Below the pieces are notes generated by a model. It searched no databases, was not told the DNA's origin, and saw only the letters and a program-made list of their open reading frames with translations. This document shows, piece after piece, positions 1 to 8,900 of a stretch of 64,000 bases of DNA. A program made the position numbers and the translations under genes. Position 1 is the first letter of the stretch, and each line of letters starts with the position of its first letter. Source of the DNA: Allopontixanthobacter sediminis (GTDB lineage Bacteria > Pseudomonadota > Alphaproteobacteria > Sphingomonadales > Sphingomonadaceae); the NCBI RefSeq assembly GCF_009828115.1, contig NZ_WTYL01000002.1, positions 62,001 through 126,000 on the forward strand. Direction: 5' to 3'.

Positions 1-1
1 G

Positions 2-1165
2 CGCGGTTCGACGGTCCGCGCCGCGGAACCCACGGTGGTTATGGAACTGAGCCGCACCGCCGCGCTCAAGCTGATGGCAACCGCACCGTCCGCTGCGCGC
101 GCGGTCAACGCGATTTCGATCGAGCGGCAATTGCTGCAGATGTTCGGGTCCGGCCTAACCAAGACCGATGTGGCGGAATTGGTCGCCGCTGCCGAACTGG
201 TCGATGTGCGCGCGGGGCAGACTGTGGTAACCGAAGGAGCCGAGGACAAGGATGTCTATGTGATCCGGCGCGGGTCGATGATCGTCGAAAAGATGATCGG
301 CGGCGCGCCGGTGTTCCTGTCCTACCTGCCCGCCGGGTCCTATTTCGGCGAGATGGCGGTAGTCGACGGATCACTCCGTACTGCCACGGTGAAGGCCGCG
401 ATCAAAAGCGAAGTCGTCCGGTTCCCGGGCGAGGCTTTCGTGGCGCTGCTGGACCGCAAGCCGGCCCTGCGCGACAAGGCGATGGCGGAAATGGCCTCAC
501 GCCGCGAGGTCAATTCCTTCATCGAAAGCCGCAAGGACAGCTTCGGCAGCGCGGTCGACATGTATTCCGAAACCGCGCGTTTCCTGATCGACAACGGCAT
601 CGGTGAAGCGACCGACGTGCTGCTGATCGACGAGAAGCTGTGCGTCGGCTGCGATAATTGCGAGAAGGCCTGCGCCGACAGCCACGATGGATTGTCGCGG
701 CTGGACCGGGAAGCCGGGCGGACTTACGCCCATCTCCATGTGCCGACATCGTGCCGCCACTGCGAACATCCGCATTGCATGGCCGATTGCCCGCCCAACG
801 CGATCAAGCGCGGCCCGGACGGCGAAGTGTTCATCGATGACACCTGCATCGGCTGCGGCAATTGCCAGCGCAACTGCCCCTATGGGGTGATCCGCATGGA
901 CGCCAAACCGCCGAAAAAGCCGTCGCTGCTCAACTGGCTGATGTTCGGCGCCGGGCCGGGTCCGGGCGAAGCCAGCTACAGTTGGCGCAAGAAAACCGCC
1001 GAGAAGAAGGGCATCGAAAGCCCCAAGGTTGCGATCAAGTGCGACATGTGTTCCGGCATCGACGGCGGCCCGGCATGCGTGCGCGCCTGCCCTACCGGCG
1101 CGGCGATCCGCGTAACACCGGAGAAATTCCTGACCTTCACCAAGCTGGCGGAGGACGCAGGCTGA
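2..1165 (+). CDS. Cyclic-nucleotide-binding 4Fe-4S ferredoxin-type electron transfer protein (5' partial)
   Basis: The reading frame is open to the left edge, so the ATG at 35 is probably internal and the gene starts upstream. The first 30 or so residues resemble the end of one cNMP-binding domain (TVRAAEPTVV). A complete second cNMP domain follows at about residues 40-150 from that ATG, with the phosphate-cassette-like stretch FGEMAVVDGSLRTATV. Cysteine clusters follow: CVGCDNC (about 202), CRHCEHPHCMADC (about 241), CIGCGNCQRNC (about 271) and CDMC...CVRAC (about 336). This is the arrangement of DmsB/HycB-like four-cluster ferredoxins. It is probably a cytoplasmic relay whose activity or assembly responds to cAMP/cGMP. 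It overlaps the next gene by one base (TGATG). Related proteins can carry an FAD oxidoreductase next to cNMP domains, so such a domain may lie outside the window; that is inference. Confidence 0.8.
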   Translation, partial: RGSTVRAAEPTVVMELSRTAALKLMATAPSAARAVNAISIERQLLQMFGSGLTKTDVAELVAAAELVDVRAGQTVVTEGAEDKDVYVIRRGSMIVEKMIGGAPVFLSYLPAGSYFGEMAVVDGSLRTATVKAAIKSEVVRFPGEAFVALLDRKPALRDKAMAEMASRREVNSFIESRKDSFGSAVDMYSETARFLIDNGIGEATDVLLIDEKLCVGCDNCEKACADSHDGLSRLDREAGRTYAHLHVPTSCRHCEHPHCMADCPPNAIKRGPDGEVFIDDTCIGCGNCQRNCPYGVIRMDAKPPKKPSLLNWLMFGAGPGPGEASYSWRKKTAEKKGIESPKVAIKCDMCSGIDGGPACVRACPTGAAIRVTPEKFLTFTKLAEDAG

Positions 1166-2046
1166 TGGCCACGATACCCAGCGAGCAGCAGAACCAGCGC
1201 GAACGGCGGCAATCTTCCGACCACGAAAGCTTCCTGTCGCACAGGAACATGCGCTGGCTGAAGGTCGCACTGGTCCTGTGCCTCGTCACGATCGTCAGTT
1301 ATTTCTGGATCGACGTGACCCCGCGCCACAATGGTGGCAGCTGGTACGGTTATACGCTCGGCACAATCGGGGCGCTGCTGATCGTCTGGCTGTCGCTGCT
1401 GGGTATCCGCAAGCGCAACATCAGCGCGGGTCGCTGGTCGCTGAAGGCGTGGACCTCGGCGCATGTGTACCTGGGCCTTGCGCTCATCGTAATCGGGACG
1501 CTGCACACCGGGTTTCAGCTGGGGTGGAATGTCCACACGCTGGCCTATTCGCTGATGATGGTGGTGATACTGTCGGGCCTGTACGGCGTCGCCGTCTATG
1601 CCACGCTGCCGGCATCGCTGAGCAACAACGCGAAGGAAATGACCCGCAGCCAGATGGTCGAGGCGCTCGCCGCCATCGACCGGCAGCTCCAATCCGCCGC
1701 CCAGCCGCTTGGCCGCGAAGAATCGGACCTGGTCATCGCCGCGCTGGAGCAGGGGACTTTCGACTGGGGCATCGGAGCCCGGCTGAGCGGGCACTACCGT
1801 AAATGCGCCACCACCCGCGCGCTCGCCTATTTTGCTGACGACTGGTCACGGCCGGTGGGCAGCGACGAACCCAAGGACAAGGTCCGCGCACTGCTCGGCC
1901 GCCGCAAGAGCCAACTCGACCAGATTCGCCGACACCTGCGCATCCGGGCGCTGCTCGAAGTGTGGCTGTACATCCACATTCCCGTAACCATCGCATTGCT
2001 GGCCGCGCTCACCGCGCATGTCGTCAGCGTGTTCTATTACTGGTGA
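1165..2046 (+). CDS. Cytochrome b-like integral membrane protein
   Basis: A 293-residue protein starts at the ATG overlapping the previous stop. Four hydrophobic segments lie at about residues 32-49, 62-82, 100-118 and 127-147. A polar domain of about 115 residues follows, then a last long segment at about 264-293. Histidines suited to ligate b-heme sit within or beside helices (AHVYLG, TLHTGF, VHTLAY, YIHIPV, TAHVVS). No CXXCH is present. By position between an Fe-S protein and a multiheme cytochrome it is likely the membrane step passing electrons between cytoplasm or quinone pool and periplasmic hemes. I cannot assign it to a named family; ferric-reductase-like or NarI-like cytochrome b are alternatives. 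The next gene follows after 10 bases, so co-transcription is likely. Confidence 0.7.
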   Translation: MATIPSEQQNQRERRQSSDHESFLSHRNMRWLKVALVLCLVTIVSYFWIDVTPRHNGGSWYGYTLGTIGALLIVWLSLLGIRKRNISAGRWSLKAWTSAHVYLGLALIVIGTLHTGFQLGWNVHTLAYSLMMVVILSGLYGVAVYATLPASLSNNAKEMTRSQMVEALAAIDRQLQSAAQPLGREESDLVIAALEQGTFDWGIGARLSGHYRKCATTRALAYFADDWSRPVGSDEPKDKVRALLGRRKSQLDQIRRHLRIRALLEVWLYIHIPVTIALLAALTAHVVSVFYYW

Positions 2047-2056
2047 GGGCGGCGAC

Positions 2057-3892
2057 ATGGCGTTCCTGATCCGGACAATCGACCTCACCGCAGACGGCCG
2101 CGAGATTATCCGCGACCGAACCGTGGACGAAGACACGATCACTGTTGGCCGCGGGGCCGACAATGATATCCACCTGCCCGATCTGGCGGTGGAGCAATAT
2201 CATGCCCGGATCGACTGGCTGGATGGAGGCAAGTTGCGGATCGACGCAGCGGGCACACTTGGCTTCCACCTTGACGGGCGGGTCACGAAATCGGCTCGTG
2301 TGGACCCGCACGAAGGGGCCGAACTCGGCTTTGGCAGCTACCGCCTGCTAATTTCGCAAGACGGAAAAGCCCTCCCGACAATTACCATCAGCCAGACGGA
2401 GAATGCCGCCCAGTCCAGCGACGACCTCGCCGGTTTTTCGCTCGCCTGCACCCTGCCGGGCAAGCGCAAGACCGCTTGGCTGGCGCTGTCCGCGATCCTG
2501 ATCGCTTTCCTGGCGGTCCCGATCTATTCCCACCTCACCCGCCCGGCCGCCTCGCCGACTTCCGATGACCCGCGCAACAAGGGTGCCGTGGCAATGGATG
2601 CCAGCTGGAGCACCGGTTCGCTCAGCCAGGCGCACCATTCGCTGGAGGACAATTGCGAGGCGTGTCACTCCGAGCCGTTCAAATCGGTGCAGGATACGAC
2701 TTGCCTGACCTGTCACGAGGATATTGCCGATCATGCCGACAAGCCGCGCCAGCTGACCGGGCGCGGGCCGATGTCCACCGGCGATGCGCTGCAATGGGCC
2801 GTGGCTGAGCAATTCGGCAAGGAAGGCCCCGGTTCCTGCACTACCTGTCACACCGAGCACGAAGGCGCGGGCCGGATGGAACCGGCGGCACAGCAATTCT
2901 GCTCCGATTGCCACGGTACGATGGACACACGGCTGGCCGACACCAAACTCGGCAACGCCGCCGATTTCGGCACCAGCCATCCGCAATTGCAGGCGGCCGT
3001 GTTCACCGCTCCGGGTCAGACCAAGCCTTCCCGCTTGTCCCTGTCCGGCAAGCCGAAGGAATACAGCGGCCTCCTGTTCCCGCACGACATGCACATGGCG
3101 CGCCGCGGCGGGGTGGCCAAAATGGCCAGCCGGCTGGGGGCGAAGGAAGGTTACGGATCATCCCTGGTCTGCGCCGATTGTCACACGCCGACAGCTGATG
3201 AAGTGGGTTTCCTGCCGGTTAATATGGAGCAGGACTGCGAGAGCTGTCACAGCCTGGTGTACGACAAGGTCGGGACCACGTTCCGCACCCTCCAGCACGG
3301 CGATGTCGACCAGATGCGCGCCGATCTGGCCGCGCTGGACCGCGCACCGCGCAGCGCCGCGAGTGCCGGAATGTTGCGCGGACGCCAGCGTCCCGGCCAG
3401 TATTCGCGCGGCGGCCTTTACTACCAGAATTTCGGCCCGCCGGTCCGCTCGCTGGTCGCCATCAACCGTGCGTTGGCCAAGGACGGAGTGTGCGGCGAAT
3501 GCCACATCCCGACCACCATCAATGGCAAGCCGGACGTGATGCCGGTCAGGCTGCGAAATCATTTCCTGATGAACGGCCGGTTCGACCATGAGCCGCACAA
3601 GCAGGAGAAATGCTCGACCTGTCACAAGGCGGACAGTTCGAAAACCTCGTCCGATTTGCTGCTGCCGCCACTCGCAACGTGCCGCACCTGCCACATGGGC
3701 GAAAGCGACACCAAGGCCGACGTACCGTCGGGCTGCGCGATGTGCCACACCTATCACCCCAAGGGCAAATCGGATCATTCCGAGATCAAAGCCGCACCGC
3801 TTGCCAGGGGCGCGACGGGGCCGGGTTTGCCGAACAAGCAAAAACAGGGCATGAACCAGATATTGGCGATGCTGGGCCGGAAAACGGAGTAG
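2057..3892 (+). CDS. FHA domain / transmembrane / decaheme cytochrome c fusion
   Basis: The start is set at the ATG at 2057, 10 bases after the previous stop; a longer in-frame start at 2018 would overlap the upstream gene and adds nothing conserved. Residues 1-110 form an FHA domain (TVGRGADNDIHLPD and a following H-A-R-I strand), expected to be cytoplasmic and to bind phosphothreonine. A single membrane helix lies at about 137-160. Ten CXXCH motifs follow at about residues 199, 215, 261, 281, 372, 393, 478, 518, 541 and 560, so the C-terminal two thirds is a periplasmic decaheme domain. This joins a phospho-peptide reader on the inside to a heme wire on the outside in 611 residues. No Ser/Thr kinase is visible in the window. 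Its likely partners are the cytochrome b and Fe-S proteins upstream. Confidence 0.9.
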   Translation: MAFLIRTIDLTADGREIIRDRTVDEDTITVGRGADNDIHLPDLAVEQYHARIDWLDGGKLRIDAAGTLGFHLDGRVTKSARVDPHEGAELGFGSYRLLISQDGKALPTITISQTENAAQSSDDLAGFSLACTLPGKRKTAWLALSAILIAFLAVPIYSHLTRPAASPTSDDPRNKGAVAMDASWSTGSLSQAHHSLEDNCEACHSEPFKSVQDTTCLTCHEDIADHADKPRQLTGRGPMSTGDALQWAVAEQFGKEGPGSCTTCHTEHEGAGRMEPAAQQFCSDCHGTMDTRLADTKLGNAADFGTSHPQLQAAVFTAPGQTKPSRLSLSGKPKEYSGLLFPHDMHMARRGGVAKMASRLGAKEGYGSSLVCADCHTPTADEVGFLPVNMEQDCESCHSLVYDKVGTTFRTLQHGDVDQMRADLAALDRAPRSAASAGMLRGRQRPGQYSRGGLYYQNFGPPVRSLVAINRALAKDGVCGECHIPTTINGKPDVMPVRLRNHFLMNGRFDHEPHKQEKCSTCHKADSSKTSSDLLLPPLATCRTCHMGESDTKADVPSGCAMCHTYHPKGKSDHSEIKAAPLARGATGPGLPNKQKQGMNQILAMLGRKTE

Positions 3893-3948
3893 CGCACAAT
3901 GGCGGGGGGCGACATGGCCGGGGACAAGTTACACAACGGTTCAGCCGC

Positions 3949-4797
3949 GTGCTGATTGCACAGATGACCGACATTCACATCGGTTTCGACCCCGATGCGA
4001 AGCCTGAAGAACTGAACCGTATCCGTTTCCGCAAGACCCTTGACCGGGTGCTGACATCGCGCAATCCGGTCGATATGCTGGTCCTCTCGGGCGATCTGAC
4101 CGACCACGGTGACCGCGACAGTTTCGAGAAGACCGCGGCGCTGCTGTCGGTATGCTCCTTCCCGGTGTATCCGATGGTCGGCAACCATGACACACGGGGC
4201 GAATTGCTCAACGCGTTCCCGGACACCCCGACACAAGGCGGCTTCGTGCACTACGCCGTAGAGCACGAGGGGCTACGGATCATCTTCCTCGATACGCTCG
4301 AACCCGGCCGCCACGGCGGGGCGTTCTGCGAAACGCGGCGGGACTGGCTGGCCAGCGAATTGACCGCACACCCCGCCACACCGACGCTTATTTTCATGCA
4401 CCATCCACCGGTTGTCGCCGGCATCGGCTGGATGGACCCGGACGCTGACGAGGCCTGGATCCAGCGTTTCGGAGAGGCGGTCTCCGGCCACAGCCAGATA
4501 CTGGCGATCCACTGCGGCCATCTGCACCGCCCGATTCACGCAACATTTGCGGGGATTCCCGTTTCGGTTACCTCCTCGGTCGCTCCGCTGGTGGCGATGG
4601 ATTTGCGCGATATCGATCCGGAGGCCCCCGATCGCCGCGACCTGATCACGACCGAACCGCCCACCTACGCCCTGCACCGCTGGGAAAATGGCGCTCTCGT
4701 GACGCATTATGAAACTGTCGACGATTGGGAGGTCCTGGCGTCCTACGGCGAACAATTGCAGCCGATGATCCGTGAAATGTTTGCCGAGCGGGAATAG
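3949..4797 (+). CDS. Class III cyclic nucleotide phosphodiesterase (CpdA/Rv0805-like)
   Basis: A 282-residue calcineurin-like metallophosphoesterase. All metal-binding blocks are present in order: TDIHIGF near the N terminus, GDLTDHG (about 47), GNHD (about 76), MHHPP (about 149) and GHLHRP (about 189). This block order with GNHD and C-terminal GHLH matches enzymes that hydrolyse 3',5'-cAMP, although some family members act on other phosphodiesters. The start is the GTG at 3949, placing VLIAQMTDIH at the N terminus as usual; the ATG at 3964 would cut the first beta strand. It lies 56 bases after the FHA-cytochrome gene on the same strand. Together with the cyclase at 16180-18210 and the cNMP domains at the window start, it suggests local cyclic-nucleotide turnover. 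Confidence 0.82.
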   Translation: MLIAQMTDIHIGFDPDAKPEELNRIRFRKTLDRVLTSRNPVDMLVLSGDLTDHGDRDSFEKTAALLSVCSFPVYPMVGNHDTRGELLNAFPDTPTQGGFVHYAVEHEGLRIIFLDTLEPGRHGGAFCETRRDWLASELTAHPATPTLIFMHHPPVVAGIGWMDPDADEAWIQRFGEAVSGHSQILAIHCGHLHRPIHATFAGIPVSVTSSVAPLVAMDLRDIDPEAPDRRDLITTEPPTYALHRWENGALVTHYETVDDWEVLASYGEQLQPMIREMFAERE

Positions 4798-4917
4798 GCA
4801 ACTTCGCGGACGTCCGGTCGTCCATCATCGGGACAGATCGAGGCCCGTGCCATGGTTACCAAGAGATTGACTTGAAATAGCATCCACCGCAAAATGCCCC
4901 CTCAACAGGAGGCAGTA

Positions 4918-5895
4918 ATGGCGCTGAACGACCCCAGGCCGGGCGCGGTCCCCTTAGCGGGCGTTGCCGCTGGCAAGCAGCCCTCCCGATTGGATCAGGT
5001 CCCCTTCAGCCATCCTGCGCGCAAGCCCTATCGCCGGAATTACCGCAAGGCTTGGCACCACTTCTGGGAATTCAAAAAGGACAAGGAGGATACCAGCGAG
5101 GTGTTCCGGTTCTTCGAACACTTGCCATGGGTCGGCGTGGTCGATCACGTGCGCGAATTCCTCGCGACCGAAAACGGCCGCCGTATTTTCGAAACCGAAC
5201 CCTTCCTTCCCGATCTGCTCGACGATCATGATGCGCTGCGCAGATACCCAAAAGGCACGCTAGCGCACGATTACTGCGACTACATGGAAACCGAAGGGCT
5301 CAGCGCCGCCGGCCTGGTCGCGGAATATGACGAGTTTCGCGGGGATGGCGGGCGGATTGATGACCAGATCGAATGGTACAACGACCGGCTCCGCGACACG
5401 CACGACTTGCTCCACCTGCTATCGACCATCGGGCGCGACACGCTGGGGGAGGCATGCCTCGGCGCGTTCGTGTTCCAGCAGCGGCCAAGCCATGGACATC
5501 TGGTGCTCGGTTACGCGGGATGCGCGGTAATCGCGGCGCATATCAAGTCCAAGGCGCCGGTCATGCGGGCCGTGGACGGCTGTCGGAAAGCCGGTAAAAG
5601 CTGCAAACCGATTGCCGAGCAATCAATCCGCGACCTGCTGGGCATGACCATCGGGCAGGCCCGCACCCATCTGAACGTACAGATCCCGTTCCATTACCAC
5701 GAATGCCAGCGAATCTGGAGCGAGGAAGGGATCGATCCGATGGCAATTCTGGCCGATGACGCCAAGGCCGATTACCGCATTACAGACCCCGCCAAATTGA
5801 GCGAAGGCCCAAGCGCGTTCGGCTTTTCAGGTGATGGATACGCAGCGGAAACCGTTCAGCCGGACAAGAAAGCTGTACGCCAAGCGCAGGATTGA
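4918..5895 (+). CDS. coq4: Coq4-family ubiquinone biosynthesis protein
   Basis: A 325-residue protein. The start is the ATG at 4918, preceded by AGGAGG at about 4907-4912; the in-frame ATG at 4894 lacks such a site. The Coq4 signature HDLLH followed by 11 residues and Glu (HDLLH...GE) sits at about residues 161-177 and is the known divalent-metal site. Coq4 acts in the late ring-modification steps of coenzyme Q synthesis at the membrane; recent work on the eukaryotic protein links it to C1 decarboxylation. At 325 residues it is longer than typical mitochondrial Coq4. It sits downstream of the electron-transfer operon on the same strand and converges with the decaheme gene, leaving only 13 bases. 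Whether it serves the neighbouring complex or general respiration cannot be told. Confidence 0.85.
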   Translation: MALNDPRPGAVPLAGVAAGKQPSRLDQVPFSHPARKPYRRNYRKAWHHFWEFKKDKEDTSEVFRFFEHLPWVGVVDHVREFLATENGRRIFETEPFLPDLLDDHDALRRYPKGTLAHDYCDYMETEGLSAAGLVAEYDEFRGDGGRIDDQIEWYNDRLRDTHDLLHLLSTIGRDTLGEACLGAFVFQQRPSHGHLVLGYAGCAVIAAHIKSKAPVMRAVDGCRKAGKSCKPIAEQSIRDLLGMTIGQARTHLNVQIPFHYHECQRIWSEEGIDPMAILADDAKADYRITDPAKLSEGPSAFGFSGDGYAAETVQPDKKAVRQAQD

Positions 5896-5908
5896 GCGCC
5901 CTCAGCCC

Positions 5909-8900
5909 CTACTTTCCCGCTGATCTCCACGGCCCGCCGTAGCTGCCGACCCATGCGTTCATGTCGGGCTCGTCGCTGACCTTCCACGGAATACCGCCAC
6001 TGGTCAGGAACAGTTTTTCCATCTCCGCACGGGTGAACGGGCGCGAACCAAGCCGGCCGAACACCGCCATCTGGCCTCCGGTCTCATCGACCGCACGGTC
6101 ACGGTCCAGCCCCTTCGACATCGCGATGGCCGGCCCCTTGGTCTTGGCAAAAGCGATCAGCTCCGGTTTGGGCGGCGGGCTGAAACCGTAGAAATTGGGC
6201 TGGCTGCTCGGGCTGGTCAATTGCAGCACTTTCATCCCGTTCACTCCGTCCGCGATATAGGCAAACAGCGAGGCGTTGGTGGAGCCGACCACGACATCCT
6301 CGGCATCGTTCAAGGTTCCGTCCAGCGTCACGCGCTGATAGATTTTCGGGGCTTCGGGCCGCTTCACATCAAGGATCACCAGCCCCTCACCCTTGGCCGC
6401 GACATAGGCGAAGGTGCGGGCGATATACATCCGCCGCGCATCGGCCAGCGCCACCGTGCCGGAAGGGACCGGCACCGGATTGCGCAGATTGGTGACATCG
6501 AACAGCTTCACGCCGTCGCTGTCGGTAACCCACAGATAGCGGAACTGAATCGCACTGGCGCGAGCATCGTTCATTTCGCGCACGGCCACCAATTGCGGCT
6601 TCAGCGGATCGGCCAGATCGACAACCACCAACCCGCGCGCGGCGGTGATATAGGCGATCTCGCCCGCCAGGATGATATGCCGTGCACCGTCCAGCACGCC
6701 GCCTTCGTTCCAGGTCACCGCGCGGCTCAGCCGGTTGTTGCGAAACTCGCCGTCCGCCATCGTGTTGACGTTAACCATGATCAGGCCTTCTTCCGCGTCC
6801 GTCACTGCGGCGTAGGAATAGATCGGCAGGAATGCCTGCTCCTGGTTCGTTTCCTGCATTTCGGGCGTGTTGCGCAGCGGGTTGATCGGCTGCATCGTGG
6901 GCAGTGCCATACAGGTGGCGTTCTTCGATTTGACCTGCGTATCCTGGCCCATCGCACTGAACGGCGCGGTCACGATGCGTTCGGAGAAGCCCTTGTTGCC
7001 GATCGCGGCGATATCATAGACGCGGAAGCCGCCCGAGCCTTCGGCGACGAACATGTATTCGCCGCGCATTTGCAGGCAGCCTACGCGCCCGGAGGTGCCT
7101 TCGTGGACATTGGCGAATTCCTCGTAAGCCTTGGTTTCGCCGGATAGGTTCGCGTCGAACGCCTTGCCGCGCACCCAGTTCTTCAATTCGCGGCCGTTAT
7201 CCTCGACGAATTGCCGGTAATAATCGGGGTAGGCGTATTTATGCAGGTATGAGCCCAGCACGGTTTGCGGTTCGTCCCATTCGGTCACGCGGATCGCCTC
7301 GAAGCCGCCCTCCTGTCCGGTCCAGGCATTCAACCCGACGAAATTCACGTAATTCGTGCCCAGCAGCAGCAATTGCGACATGATCGCGTTGTTGTCGTCC
7401 GCTTCGCTCAGATGGCAGTCGGAACAGGTCTTGGTCTCGGTCAGGCGCACCGTATGCGGGAAATGCGGCGCGAAGGCCTGACTGGAGAAACCGGGCGCGC
7501 TGATCGGGGGCTGCTGCACATAGATGCGCTCGCGGTTGATGTTCGTTGAGGACAGGATCAGCGCCGAAGTGGAACGGACCGGCGCCACCTGGTTGCCCTT
7601 GGTGGTCTGGTGTTTGCCCAACTGGAACATCTGGTCGCGCGCGACCTGCGGATTATAAGTCGCGAAATTGCGCGTTTCCTCGTTGTCGTAATGATGGTCC
7701 TTGGTTTTCCAGTTCGCCTCGATCGGCAGATGGCACCCGCCGCAGCTGGTGGTCCAGCTGAGATGGCAGGTGAAGCAGGCCATTTCCTTGTCTTCATGCG
7801 CGCGTTCGCCGGGAGTAATTCCGGTGCCGAATTCAAACTTGCCGGTTTCCGCCCCGGCCTTGCTCATCAGCTTGGCACGCGCGGATTTGGCGTTGAAATC
7901 AGGTGCGAGCGGGTCGACGCTGTCCTTGGTCAGGCTCATCACCCATTCCAGCTTCGGGTCGACGATCGAGCGCTGGATAAGCTGCCTCCGCCCGTTTTCG
8001 CCGGTCTGCCATTCGAACCGCCGCTGGCCATCGGGATTGCGCAGCAAGGAAAGGTTGTTGCCCTTGGGCGGCGCGGCGGGGCCGCTGGTCAGCAGCGTCG
8101 GGTAGGCGTCCGCGGTGCCGTGACAGTCCTTGCAGCCGATCTCGATGGCGTTGGCGACCTCCCCGTAGATCATTCCGTTACCGTGACTGTCCTGCGCGAA
8201 ATGGCAGTCGGCGCATTGCAGGCCCTTTTCCGCGTGGATGTCCATCATGTGGACCGCCTTGCCCGGATTGGTGCCGATTTCGACGAACTTGCCTTCACCT
8301 TCCTTGCGGAATTTCTCTGGGTCATCATTGGCCACGATCGCCCCTGCCGCATCAAGCAGGTTCCCGTCGCGGTCGCGCTTGAAGATCGCGCGGAAATTCC
8401 AGCCGTGGCCGTGGTAATCGGCAAACTGGGTGTCGGTCAGGTCTTTGTTGAGATCATAGACATTGCGGGTGAAATCGAGGTCCGCCCAATTGCCCTTGGG
8501 CGCGGCACCTTCCGGGTTGCGGTCATGCACAGCGCGCACTTCCTCCGCGGTCGGGTATTTCTGTTCCTTGGGCCACATCGCGGGCGCATCGGATTCGTAA
8601 TCCCACATCGTGTAGCCGAGGTAGGAATTGAGGAAGATATTGGGCTGGTGCATGTGGCAATTCATGCATTGCGCGGTCGGAATGGATCGCGTGAAGACAT
8701 GGCGCAGCGGGTGCCCTTTCTCCTTCACTGGTTCCTTACCTGGTTCCTTCTGACCGTGACCTTCATCCGATTGACTGCCGGGCTGCTTGACGGCACCATG
8801 CGCGTCGTCATGGTCCGGTTCCAGCTTGCCCGAAATGGTCGGATCGACGGTGACCGATTGTCCGTCCCGTCCGTATTTGGCGTAGGTCAGGCTGTGACGC

